This document shows positions 1 through 5,296 of a DNA stretch of 5,428 bases, piece by piece (the stretch's first letter is position 1; every line of letters starts with the position of its first letter). Origin of the DNA: Candidatus Melainabacteria bacterium (GTDB taxonomy: Bacteria > Actinomycetota > Actinomycetes > Mycobacteriales > Pseudonocardiaceae). The DNA lies in contig CAJCJE010000404.1 in NCBI GenBank assembly GCA_903970565.1, positions 1 to 5,428 of the forward strand, in the 5' to 3' direction. A program made the translations under genes and the position numbers. The notes under the pieces are model-generated. The model saw only the letters and a program-made list of their open reading frames with translations, ran no database searches and was not told where the DNA came from.

Positions 1-891
1 ACCCTGCTCAACATGGACGACCTGCTGGAAACCGCCGGACTGCGCAAGGTGTCCCCGCTGACCGTGCCGATGCTGATGCCCAACGGGCCGGCCGCGCACG
101 TCGGTATCGCGCTCAAGGCTCGGGCCGGGGTGCACGCCCCGGTGTCGGCCTGCGCGTCCGGAGCCGAGGCACTGGCCTGGGCGTTCCGGATGCTGCGGTC
201 CGGCGAGGCGGACGTGATCGTGGCCGGTGGCGCCGAGGCGTCCATCGCGGCGATCACGATGGCCGGTTTCGCCCAGGCGCGGACCATGAGTACCCGCAAC
301 GACGAGCCGGAGCGGGCCTCTCGGCCGCTGGATGTCAACCGGGACGGGTTCGTGCTCAGCGAGGGCGCCGGGATCATGGTGCTGGAACGCGGCGAGTACG
401 CGCGGGCCCGTGGCGCGCGGATCTACGGCCGGCTGGCCGGGATCGGCACCAGCGCCGACGGTTACCACATCACCGCGCCGGACCCAGAGGGAACCGGGCA
501 GGTCAGGGCCGTTCAAGCGGCCCTGCGCAGTGCCGGCGTCAGCGCCTCCGACATCGGCCACGTGAACCTGCACGCCACCTCGACCCCGGTCGGCGATGTC
601 GCGGAGACCGTGATGGTGCGCAAGTCCATCGGCGATCACGCGATTCTGACCGCGCCCAAGGGTTCGCTCGGACATCTGCTCGGCGCGTCGGGTGCGGTCG
701 AGTCGATCGCCACCCTGCTCTCGGTGTGCGACGGCGTCATTCCGCCGACCGCGAACCTGGAGCAGCTCGACCCCAGCGTCGATCTGGACGTGGTGTCCGG
801 CAGTGCGCGCAAGGTGGAGCTGAACGCGGCGGTGAACGACTCGTTCGGTTTCGGTGGGCACAACGTCGCGCTGGTGTTCACCAGCGCCTGA
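1..891 (+). CDS. Beta-ketoacyl-ACP synthase, KasA/KasB/FabF type (5' partial)
   Basis: This is the condensing enzyme of type II fatty acid synthesis, which extends acyl-ACP with malonyl-ACP in the cytoplasm; in mycolate-containing actinomycetes it elongates meromycolate precursors. The frame is open to the left edge, so the N-terminal part (about 120 residues, judging by the usual ~416) is missing. The catalytic set is intact: the nucleophile Cys in VSACASG (codon 151-153), His in HATSTP (571-573), Lys in APKGSLGH (658-660) and the second His of the same motif (673-675), followed by the C-terminal FGFGGHN motif. The stop is TGA at 889-891. It probably ends a fabD-acp-kas cluster lying upstream. 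The family call is firm. KasA versus KasB versus plain FabF cannot be decided here; VPMLMPNGPAA and the active-site context resemble both KasB and Streptomyces FabF, as I recall those sequences. Confidence 0.95.
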   Translation, partial: TLLNMDDLLETAGLRKVSPLTVPMLMPNGPAAHVGIALKARAGVHAPVSACASGAEALAWAFRMLRSGEADVIVAGGAEASIAAITMAGFAQARTMSTRNDEPERASRPLDVNRDGFVLSEGAGIMVLERGEYARARGARIYGRLAGIGTSADGYHITAPDPEGTGQVRAVQAALRSAGVSASDIGHVNLHATSTPVGDVAETVMVRKSIGDHAILTAPKGSLGHLLGASGAVESIATLLSVCDGVIPPTANLEQLDPSVDLDVVSGSARKVELNAAVNDSFGFGGHNVALVFTSA

Positions 892-954
892 TCAACCGTC
901 TGATCGAGCAGGTCAGGCCGCCGACGAACGGCGTCGTCCGAATAGATGGGGCGA

Positions 955-980
955 CGCCGGAGAGCGGGACGCTCCCGGCG
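955..980. terminator. GC-rich stem-loop between convergent genes
   Basis: CGCCGG-A-GAGCG (955-966), loop GGA (967-969), CGCTC-CCGGCG (970-980) form an 11-bp stem with one bulged A. It lies 64 nt after the ketosynthase stop and 44 nt beyond the stop of the convergent membrane-protein gene, so it could end transcription from both sides. There is no U-tract, as is common for actinobacterial terminators. The structure is seen in the sequence; termination is inferred. Confidence 0.5.
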
Positions 981-1023
981 CCGGTGACCTCGGTCCGGCG
1001 GCGCCGCGCGGGCCGGATGAGGA

Positions 1024-1686
1024 TCAGTTCTGGCACTCCGTGGTGGGCGGATGCTGGCCGTTGGAGCCGCTGTCCACCTTCCACCCGCTGTCCTGCCGCA
1101 CCAGCGGCAGCACCGAATGCCAGTTGATGCAGGTGTAGGGCGCGAACGACGGCTCGTTCACCTTGTCCTGGACGCTGGTGAAGGTCAGCATCACCCGCAG
1201 CCCACCCTGCGGAGCGGCGTCGATGCGGTAGACGTAGATGCTGCCGTCCGCCGAGGTCTGGTAGGAGTTCAGCCAGTACGGCTGCGGGTTCGCGTCGATG
1301 AAGGCCTGGGTGACCACCGACTCCCACTCGACGTAGTTCTTGGCGTTGATCGAGTCGAAGTAGACCTGTAGGAGCTGCTGGACGGCCGACCCGTAGGGCA
1401 TCGCGGCGGCGTCCGCGCTCAGCTGCACCGTCGAGGAGCCCGGTTGTTTGACCGGCGCCCCGGAGGTGGTCACCGGCGGCGGCGCGGCCGAGACCACGGC
1501 GGCCGTCGGGGAGGGGGTCGGCTCGTAGATCTCGCGCGCGACGAGGCCGCCCACCGCGGTGAGCACGAGCACGACGCCGATCACCGGCCCGATCCACGGG
1601 CGGCTGGGTTGGCGGTCTGCGGGCGGCACGGGTACGAGATTGCCATAACCGACAGATTGGCTGGTGCGCGGGCGTGCCGTGCGCAC
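1024..1686 (-). CDS. Single-span membrane protein with NTF2-like extracytoplasmic domain
   Basis: The protein has 220 residues, with a GTG start at 1686-1684 and TGA at 1026-1024. A basic, Pro-rich N-terminus (1-30) precedes one hydrophobic span (about 31-50). A Pro/Thr/Ser/Ala-rich linker follows (about 55-88), and then a domain of about 125 residues. With the N-terminal basic residues inside, the domain lies outside the membrane. The domain begins with a helix (AVQQLLQVYFDSINAKNY, 101-118) and continues with beta-rich stretches ending in GWKVDSG; this is the order of NTF2-like/SnoaL-type cone folds, so the fold is inferred by pattern. Two cysteines (186 and 218) may form a disulfide. GAGGG at 1696-1692 is the Shine-Dalgarno, 5 nt from GTG; it sits inside a hairpin. 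The gene lies 57 nt downstream of the DUF3145 gene on the same strand, probably co-transcribed. Its function is unknown. A GTG at codon 20 is possible as a start but lacks a ribosome binding site. Confidence 0.85.
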   Translation of the reverse strand: MRTARPRTSQSVGYGNLVPVPPADRQPSRPWIGPVIGVVLVLTAVGGLVAREIYEPTPSPTAAVVSAAPPPVTTSGAPVKQPGSSTVQLSADAAAMPYGSAVQQLLQVYFDSINAKNYVEWESVVTQAFIDANPQPYWLNSYQTSADGSIYVYRIDAAPQGGLRVMLTFTSVQDKVNEPSFAPYTCINWHSVLPLVRQDSGWKVDSGSNGQHPPTTECQN

Positions 1687-1690
1687 CCTC

Positions 1691-1727
1691 GCCCTCGGCG
1701 GACGTAGGCGGGCGCCCCGCCGAGGGC
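1691..1727 (-). promoter_or_regulatory. Intercistronic hairpin masking a Shine-Dalgarno
   Basis: On the minus strand GCCCTCGGCGG (1727-1717) pairs perfectly with CCGCCGAGGGC (1701-1691) across a 15-nt loop. The 3' arm contains GAGGG (1696-1692), the likely Shine-Dalgarno for the GTG at 1686. A shorter hairpin, GGCGGG-GCG-CCCGCC (1721-1707), uses part of the same 5' arm and would release the Shine-Dalgarno. The element lies 16 nt after the DUF3145 stop. It could be a translational control element, a partial terminator that lowers expression of the second gene, or an mRNA-stabilising stem. The pairing is seen in the sequence; the role is inferred. Confidence 0.5.
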
Positions 1728-1743
1728 AGTTCGAGTGCGAGTC

Positions 1744-2247
1744 TCAGCCGACCTGGTGCAGCCAGGTGACCGGGGCGCCGTCGCCGGCTCGGCGGAAGGG
1801 CTCCAGTGCCTCGTCCCAGGCCGCGCCGAGCAGTTTGTCGACGTGATGGGCGAAGGATTCGCCGTTGCGGGTGTTGATGGCCAGCGTGCGCAGCTGGTCC
1901 TCGCCGACCATGATGTCGCCGTTGGCACCGGTGCGGGTATGCCACAGGCCGAGTACGGGCGCGAAGCAGAACCGCTCGCCGTCGATGCCCTGGCTCGGAT
2001 CTTCGGTGATCTCGAAGCGCAGCATCGGCCAGGCGCGCAGGGCGCCAACGAGTTTACCGGCGGTACCAGGTTCCGCGGTCCACGAGCACTCGGCTCGCAG
2101 TTGTCCTGGTGCGGCAGGCTGTGCGGTCCACTGCAACGGAGCGCGGACATTAAGGGTGCCCGAAATGGCCCACTCGACGTGCGGACAGACCGCAGACGGC
2201 GACGAGTGGACGTAGATCGCGCCACTGGTGCTGCTACGGGTGCTCAC
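1744..2247 (-). CDS. DUF3145 family protein
   Basis: The protein has 167 residues, with a GTG start at 2247-2245 and TGA at 1746-1744. I recognise the actinobacterial DUF3145 pattern: an N-terminal GAIYVHSSPSAVCPHVEWA (9-27), a central AGKLVGALRAWPMLRFE (62-78), GDIMVGEDQLR (110-120) and the C-terminal signature DEALEPFRRAGDGAPVTWLHQV. The length matches homologues of about 165 residues. No signal peptide or membrane span is visible, so it is probably cytoplasmic. The biochemical function is unknown. In Streptomyces and relatives, as I recall, it also sits beside the fatty acid synthase genes (fabD-fabH-acpP-fabF), so its place next to the ketosynthase is probably conserved; here it is on the opposite strand. 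The start is supported by GGAGGT with 5-nt spacing. It probably heads a two-gene unit with the membrane protein below it. Confidence 0.93.
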   Translation of the reverse strand: MSTRSSTSGAIYVHSSPSAVCPHVEWAISGTLNVRAPLQWTAQPAAPGQLRAECSWTAEPGTAGKLVGALRAWPMLRFEITEDPSQGIDGERFCFAPVLGLWHTRTGANGDIMVGEDQLRTLAINTRNGESFAHHVDKLLGAAWDEALEPFRRAGDGAPVTWLHQVG

Positions 2248-2252
2248 GGCTG

Positions 2253-2258
2253 ACCTCC
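2253..2258 (-). promoter_or_regulatory. Ribosome binding site of the DUF3145 gene
   Basis: On the minus strand GGAGGT is followed by CAGCC and then GTG (2247). The near-perfect anti-16S match at 5-nt spacing fixes the start of the DUF3145 gene. Confidence 0.8.
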
Positions 2259-2515
2259 GCTACTCGACGAGGGACGTCTTCCCCTACGCCCTCACCAGCG
2301 GTTGGTTCGCCAGTAGATCACTCGTTGTGGCGTCATTCTGCCCCCACTTGGCCCAGTCCCGCCAGCGGAAACCACGATAAGGGTGACCATGTGACATGCT
2401 CGGTGCTCTTGATCACGGTCAGTAGTGCAATTACGCCGACCTCCGCCACGCTGGGTGCGGCGCTACGGTTTGCGCACCAGGCATCGAGGATCGCGGTAAC
2501 GGAACGTAACGACCC
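2259..2515. other. Divergent intergenic region, promoters not resolved
   Basis: About 280 bp separates the divergent DUF3145 gene and the 425-residue membrane-protein gene, and it is visibly richer in A/T than the coding DNA. I see no convincing gene in it. Candidate -10 elements of the TAnnnT type are TACGGT (2464-2469, plus strand) and TATCGT (2379-2374, minus strand), both without a good -35. TTGATC at 2409-2414 (plus) with TACGCC 17 nt on is a third weak option. A small inverted repeat CATGT-G-ACATG lies at 2388-2398, and CGCCA/TGGCG arms at 2308-2312 and 2328-2332. Confidence 0.5.
2496..2511. repeat. Short direct repeat GTAACG x2
   Basis: GTAACG at 2496-2501 and again at 2506-2511 have a 10-nt period, close to one helical turn. 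The repeat lies just upstream of the Shine-Dalgarno of the 425-residue protein gene. It could be a regulator half-site pair or chance. Confidence 0.4.
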
Positions 2516-2522
2516 AGGAGGT
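2516..2522 (+). promoter_or_regulatory. Ribosome binding site deciding the GTG start at 2528
   Basis: AGGAGGT is followed by 5 nt and then GTG at 2528-2530. Other GTG triplets at 2521 and 2523 are out of frame, so this site selects 2528. Confidence 0.85.
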
Positions 2523-2527
2523 GTGCC

Positions 2528-3805
2528 GTGCGGCTGGTCCGGCTCGGCACGGAGACCTCACGGGTGGGCGCCGACGTGCGGGCTGCCCTCTCCTCGTGGG
2601 GGCACACTGATCAGGCTCTCGGCGGTGTCGCCCTGCTCGGCCTGCAACCACCCCGGTGCGCCACCCCGGTCGAGGCGATCATCGTGGTGCCGCGCGGCGT
2701 GTTGGTGATCGTCGGGGTCGATCTGCCCGATCCGGCGATGCGGCTGGACGCGCCGCTGGCCGGGCAGTGGAAGACCGACGGCTGGCCGCTGGTCCGGCCG
2801 GACGGCGTGATCAACCCGGCCGGTGAGGCCCTGTCGGCCTCGGCGGCGGTGGCCGCGCTGTTGCGGGCCAGCCGGGTGGAGCCGGTGCCGGTGAACACGG
2901 TGATCGCGGTCGGCCCGTTCGTCGGCCAGGTCGTGCAGCCGACCGCCGACCTGCATCGCGGGGTGCGCGTACTGCATCCGCAGGCCACGTCCCTGCTCGG
3001 CGCCGTGCGCGAACTGGCCACCTACGACCGGGCCTGTTCGGTCGATCAGGCCCGCGCGCTGCTGGCCGCGCTGGCCGGGCCGAACGTCACGCTGAGCACC
3101 GCCGAGCTGACCGCCGAGGGCTTCCCCGACGTGGTGAGCGCGGACCTGGCCAGCGCGAGCACCACGCTGATCCCGAGGATCGCCGACGCCGACCCGCCGC
3201 CCGCGCCCCGGCCCAAGCCCACCCGGCCGGGGTTGCCGCGCTGGCTGCCGATCGGCGCGGCCGTGCTGCTCGGCGCGCTGCTGGCCGCCGGCATCGGCGT
3301 CGCGATCGCCTCCTCCGGCAAGCACTCCCCGGCGCCCGGTGGCACTCCGAGCACCTCGCCGCCGGTGAACGTGCGGGGTACCGCGTTCACGCCGGAGGGT
3401 TCCGCACGCGACGCGAGCTGCGCCAACCGCGCCTACGGCGACGTGCAGGTGTGGCTGACCGCCCATCAGTGCCGGCTGGCCCGCGCGCTCTACTCGACCT
3501 CGGTGGCCGGGCAGCCGGCCTCGGTCGCCCTCGCGGTGCTCACCTTTGCCGACCCGGCCGGCGCGTCGGCCTTCGTCGCGGTGGCCGACACGCCGGGCAG
3601 TGGGAGCATCACCGACCTGGTCGCGGAGGGGAGGGGCTACTCCGGCGGACCGGCCTCGTTCGACAACGCGGTGTACTCGGTCACCGCGCACGGCTCCTCG
3701 GTCCGGCTGGTCGAGGTGGTCTGGGTCGACAGGGCGACCAACCCGAACGACGCCGCGCTGCGCACCGTCGCCGGCGAGGCCGCCGCGCTGCCCGTCGCAC
3801 CCTGA
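2528..3805 (+). CDS. Membrane protein with degenerate NERD-like domain and two-Cys outer domain
   Basis: The protein has 425 residues, with a GTG start and TGA at 3803-3805. Residues 1-220 look cytoplasmic. The stretch PVEAIIVVPRGVLVIVGVD (47-65), followed by GQWKTDGW (79-86) and VINPAGEAL (94-102), resembles the NERD pattern: Glu-x-Asp, then a hydrophobic strand, Gly-Val, Glu-x-Lys, Trp, and Asn-Pro-x-Gln. The acidic and lysine catalytic positions are missing, so any nuclease activity is doubtful. A Pro-rich stretch (223-240) leads into one membrane span (about 239-261), then a Ser/Pro/Gly linker (262-282). The outer domain (about 290-425) begins with two cysteines in CANRAYG (298) and HQCRLARALY (315), probably a disulfide. 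I recall this C-terminal pattern from other actinobacterial membrane proteins but cannot name it. The gene is transcribed alone, divergent from the DUF3145 gene. The role is unknown; a cell-envelope sensor or scaffold is only a guess. Confidence 0.88.
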   Translation: MRLVRLGTETSRVGADVRAALSSWGHTDQALGGVALLGLQPPRCATPVEAIIVVPRGVLVIVGVDLPDPAMRLDAPLAGQWKTDGWPLVRPDGVINPAGEALSASAAVAALLRASRVEPVPVNTVIAVGPFVGQVVQPTADLHRGVRVLHPQATSLLGAVRELATYDRACSVDQARALLAALAGPNVTLSTAELTAEGFPDVVSADLASASTTLIPRIADADPPPAPRPKPTRPGLPRWLPIGAAVLLGALLAAGIGVAIASSGKHSPAPGGTPSTSPPVNVRGTAFTPEGSARDASCANRAYGDVQVWLTAHQCRLARALYSTSVAGQPASVALAVLTFADPAGASAFVAVADTPGSGSITDLVAEGRGYSGGPASFDNAVYSVTAHGSSVRLVEVVWVDRATNPNDAALRTVAGEAAALPVAP

Positions 3806-3829
3806 TCAGGCGTTCCGCGCCCGACACGT

Positions 3830-3849
3830 CGGCGGGAACGGGCCCGCCG
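3830..3849 (+). terminator. Possible stem-loop terminator or operator
   Basis: CGGCGGG (3830-3836), loop AACGGG, CCCGCCG (3843-3849) form a perfect 7-bp GC stem, 24 nt after the stop at 3805 and without a T-tract. It also lies just upstream of the predicted -10 of the MarR gene, so it could instead be an operator. A perfect palindrome CCTGATCAGG (3801-3810) spans the preceding stop codon. Confidence 0.35.
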
Positions 3850-3859
3850 CCGGTCCCCC

Positions 3860-3865
3860 TATGCT
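3860..3865 (+). promoter_or_regulatory. Predicted -10 element of a leaderless MarR transcript
   Basis: TATGCT matches the actinobacterial TAnnnT -10. If its last base is -7, then +1 falls exactly on the A of ATG at 3872. The gene has no usable Shine-Dalgarno (GGCGG is only 1 nt from ATG), so leaderless transcription fits both facts. No clear -35 is visible. Confidence 0.5.
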
Positions 3866-3871
3866 GGCGGC

Positions 3872-4342
3872 ATGGCCGCCCCGGACCTGACTCTGCCCGA
3901 TTCGCTGCTGCGGCTGCCCAGCTTCGTGATGTTCCAGCTGTTGCGGGAAACCCGCAGGCTGACCGCGCAACTCGGCGACGAGGGCCTTCGGCTGCCGCAC
4001 CTGACCATTCTGTGCTGCCTCGCCGAGGCCGGTCCGCTCGCGCAGAAGGACATCAGCGCCCGGCTGCGCATCGATCCGAGCGATCTGGTCGCGCTGCTCG
4101 ACGACCTGGAACGGACCGGGCTGGCCAACCGGCAGCGCGACGCCACCGACCGCCGCCGCCACCTGGTCTCGTTGACCGAGGCCGGCCGCGAGGTCGGGCG
4201 GCGGCGACTGGCCACCGCGCGGCGGATGGACGACGCGCTGTTCGAACCGCTCACCGCGCACGAACGCGAGCAGCTGCACCACCTGCTGATGCGCACCTAC
4301 GCCCACCACGATCCCGACCGGCTGCCGGCCGGATACCGCTGA
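3872..4342 (+). CDS. MarR-family transcriptional regulator
   Basis: This is a 156-residue winged-helix DNA-binding protein, probably acting as a dimer repressor. An N-terminal helix (LLRLPSFVMFQLLRETRRL, 12-30) serves dimerisation. The HTH runs over LPHLTILCCLAEAG (41-54), QKDISARLRID (58-68) and the recognition helix PSDLVALLDDLERTGL (69-84). The wing RQRDATDRRRHLVSLTEAG (87-105) carries the MarR signature Asp-x-Arg-x-x-x-Leu-x-x-Thr-x-x-Gly. The long C-terminal helices (106-145) complete the dimer interface. The length is typical. The ATG at 3872 fits the N-terminus of the family, and the upstream -10 suggests a leaderless mRNA. Ligand and targets cannot be read from the sequence. It is convergent with the crcB pair (8 nt between stops), so their proximity does not by itself imply control of fluoride export. 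Confidence 0.93.
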   Translation: MAAPDLTLPDSLLRLPSFVMFQLLRETRRLTAQLGDEGLRLPHLTILCCLAEAGPLAQKDISARLRIDPSDLVALLDDLERTGLANRQRDATDRRRHLVSLTEAGREVGRRRLATARRMDDALFEPLTAHEREQLHHLLMRTYAHHDPDRLPAGYR

Positions 4343-4350
4343 CGCCCGGA

Positions 4351-4716
4351 TCAGGACAGGATGCTCGCGACGGTGTAGCCGAGCAGGACGGCACCGAGAC
4401 CGGCGACCAGGCTGATCACCACGTTGAGCACCGCGTAGAACCAGTCGTGCCGCTCCCACAGGCGCATGGTCTCGTAGCTGAACGTGCTGTAGGTGGTCAA
4501 CGTGCCACAGAAGCCGGTGCCCAGCAGGACCAGCAGCGGACTCGGCAGCGCGGTGCCGAGTCCGGCGAGAACACCGAGGACCAGACAGCCGGCGATGTTC
4601 ACCGCCAGCGTGCCCCAGGGAAACGTCGAGTCGTGCCGGGCCTGCACGATCCGGTCGGTGAGATAGCGCAGCGGCGCGCCGACGATCGCGCCGAGGAGAA
4701 CCAGCAGCGCCGTCAT
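4351..4716 (-). CDS. crcB: CrcB/Fluc fluoride channel subunit, second gene of pair
   Basis: This 121-residue subunit has four membrane spans (about 2-21, 34-53, 60-84, 94-118) and the full family signature. GAIVGAPLRY (9-18) has the conserved Arg18. WGTLAVNIAGCLVLG (34-48) has pore Asn40. GTGFCGTLTTYSTFSYE (66-82) is the TM3 break with the central sodium site and the Phe-box. Fluc channels let fluoride leave the cytoplasm passively. The first Phe-box position is Tyr76, the second Phe79. Positive residues sit in loops 1-2 (Arg18, Arg22, Arg27) and 3-4 (Arg85, Arg89), and the termini are uncharged, so termini outside is predicted. ATG at 4716 overlaps the upstream stop as ATGA, with only a weak ribosome binding site, which points to translational coupling. 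TGA is at 4353-4351. Confidence 0.94.
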   Translation of the reverse strand: MTALLVLLGAIVGAPLRYLTDRIVQARHDSTFPWGTLAVNIAGCLVLGVLAGLGTALPSPLLVLLGTGFCGTLTTYSTFSYETMRLWERHDWFYAVLNVVISLVAGLGAVLLGYTVASILS

Positions 4717-5261
4717 GACCGCACCGGCCGCACCCGCCCGAGCACCGCGCGGGTCACCCAGGTGCCGGCCACCACCGCGAGCAGCGCGCAGACCAGTGTC
4801 CCGGCCAGATACCCGAAGGCCAGCACCACCGTATCCGGTGTGAGCAGTGCCCGGAACTCGTTGGTATAGGTGGAGAAGGTGGTGAAGCCACCGAGGATGC
4901 CGGTGCCGAAGAACGGCCGCAGCAGCGGACCGGCGGTGAACACGTCGGTCACCAGCACCATCAGCGCTCCGATCAGCGCGCAGCCGATCACGTTGATCAG
5001 GAAGGTCCCCAGCGGAAAGTGGCCGGGAGTGGTCGGCAGCAGCAGGGACACGCCGTAGCGGGCCAGCGCGCCGAGCCCACCCCCGACCGCGACCACCAGC
5101 AGCACCCGACCGTGCCCACGAGCAAGTTCGGCACGCTGTGCCGGCACCGCAACGTCGACGTCCGGATCGACGGGCCCGTGATGCGGTGTGTCAGCCACCT
5201 GATCGGCCTGATCAGCAACGGGATTCCGATCGGGCTCGGTGGCCTCGACCTCACCGGACAC
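4713..5261 (-). CDS. crcB: CrcB/Fluc fluoride channel subunit with acidic N-terminal extension
   Basis: This is the first gene of the fluoride channel pair, 182 residues from the GTG at 5261-5259, chosen for AGGAGG with 4-nt spacing. A GTG at 5357 in the same frame would add 32 residues but has no ribosome binding site and would translate a structured leader. About 50 hydrophilic, Asp/Glu/Pro-rich residues precede TM1; most CrcB proteins (about 125 residues) lack them. Signatures are GGGLGALARY (60-69), GTFLINVIGCALIG (85-98, with Asn90) and GTGILGGFTTFSTY (119-132). The Phe-box is Phe129 and Tyr132, the reverse of the partner. The C-terminal tail is basic (TRAVLGRVRPVRS) and Arg residues precede TM1, so both termini are predicted inside, opposite to the partner. 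It overlaps the second gene by 4 nt. Regulation is probably by the structured leader upstream. Confidence 0.9.
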   Translation of the reverse strand: MSGEVEATEPDRNPVADQADQVADTPHHGPVDPDVDVAVPAQRAELARGHGRVLLVVAVGGGLGALARYGVSLLLPTTPGHFPLGTFLINVIGCALIGALMVLVTDVFTAGPLLRPFFGTGILGGFTTFSTYTNEFRALLTPDTVVLAFGYLAGTLVCALLAVVAGTWVTRAVLGRVRPVRS

Positions 5262-5265
5262 AGCT

Positions 5266-5296
5266 CCTCCTACTCCAGGTATCACTACCGAGTAGG
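5266..5296 (-). promoter_or_regulatory. Shine-Dalgarno of crcB with masking hairpin
   Basis: The minus strand has AGGAGG at 5271-5266, 4 nt from GTG 5261. Just upstream CCTACTC (5296-5290) and GGTA (5289-5286) pair with TACC (5281-5278) and GAGTAGG (5275-5269), closed by a GTGA (GNRA-type) tetraloop with a TG bulge. This is an 11-bp hairpin whose 3' arm takes up the first half of the Shine-Dalgarno. The 5' arm shares bases with the pseudoknot strand of the upstream RNA fold, so the two are mutually exclusive. Confidence 0.6.

Noticed and set aside
878..1945. Minus-strand open frame of 355 codons
   Set aside because: It overlaps the DUF3145 gene and the membrane-protein gene in another frame; both of those have recognisable proteins and Shine-Dalgarno sites, and this frame has neither.
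2396..2425. Nine-codon open frame (possible leader peptide) ahead of the gene at 2528
   Set aside because: There is no regulatory codon run or attenuator hairpin, and it is too short to distinguish from chance.
2325..2708. Plus-strand open frame covering the divergent intergenic region
   Set aside because: It has no ribosome binding site and runs 180 nt into the better-supported gene at 2528 in another frame. The protein has no recognisable feature.
2558..3691. Minus-strand open frame of 377 codons opposite the 425-residue gene
   Set aside because: The composition is Arg/Gly/His-rich low complexity with no motif, while the plus strand has a strong ribosome binding site and recognisable domains.
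3451..4869. Long plus-strand open frame of 472 codons
   Set aside because: It crosses the end of the 425-residue gene, the MarR gene and the antisense of the crcB genes. Its protein is Arg/Ala/Gly-rich with no domain, a typical shadow in high-GC DNA.
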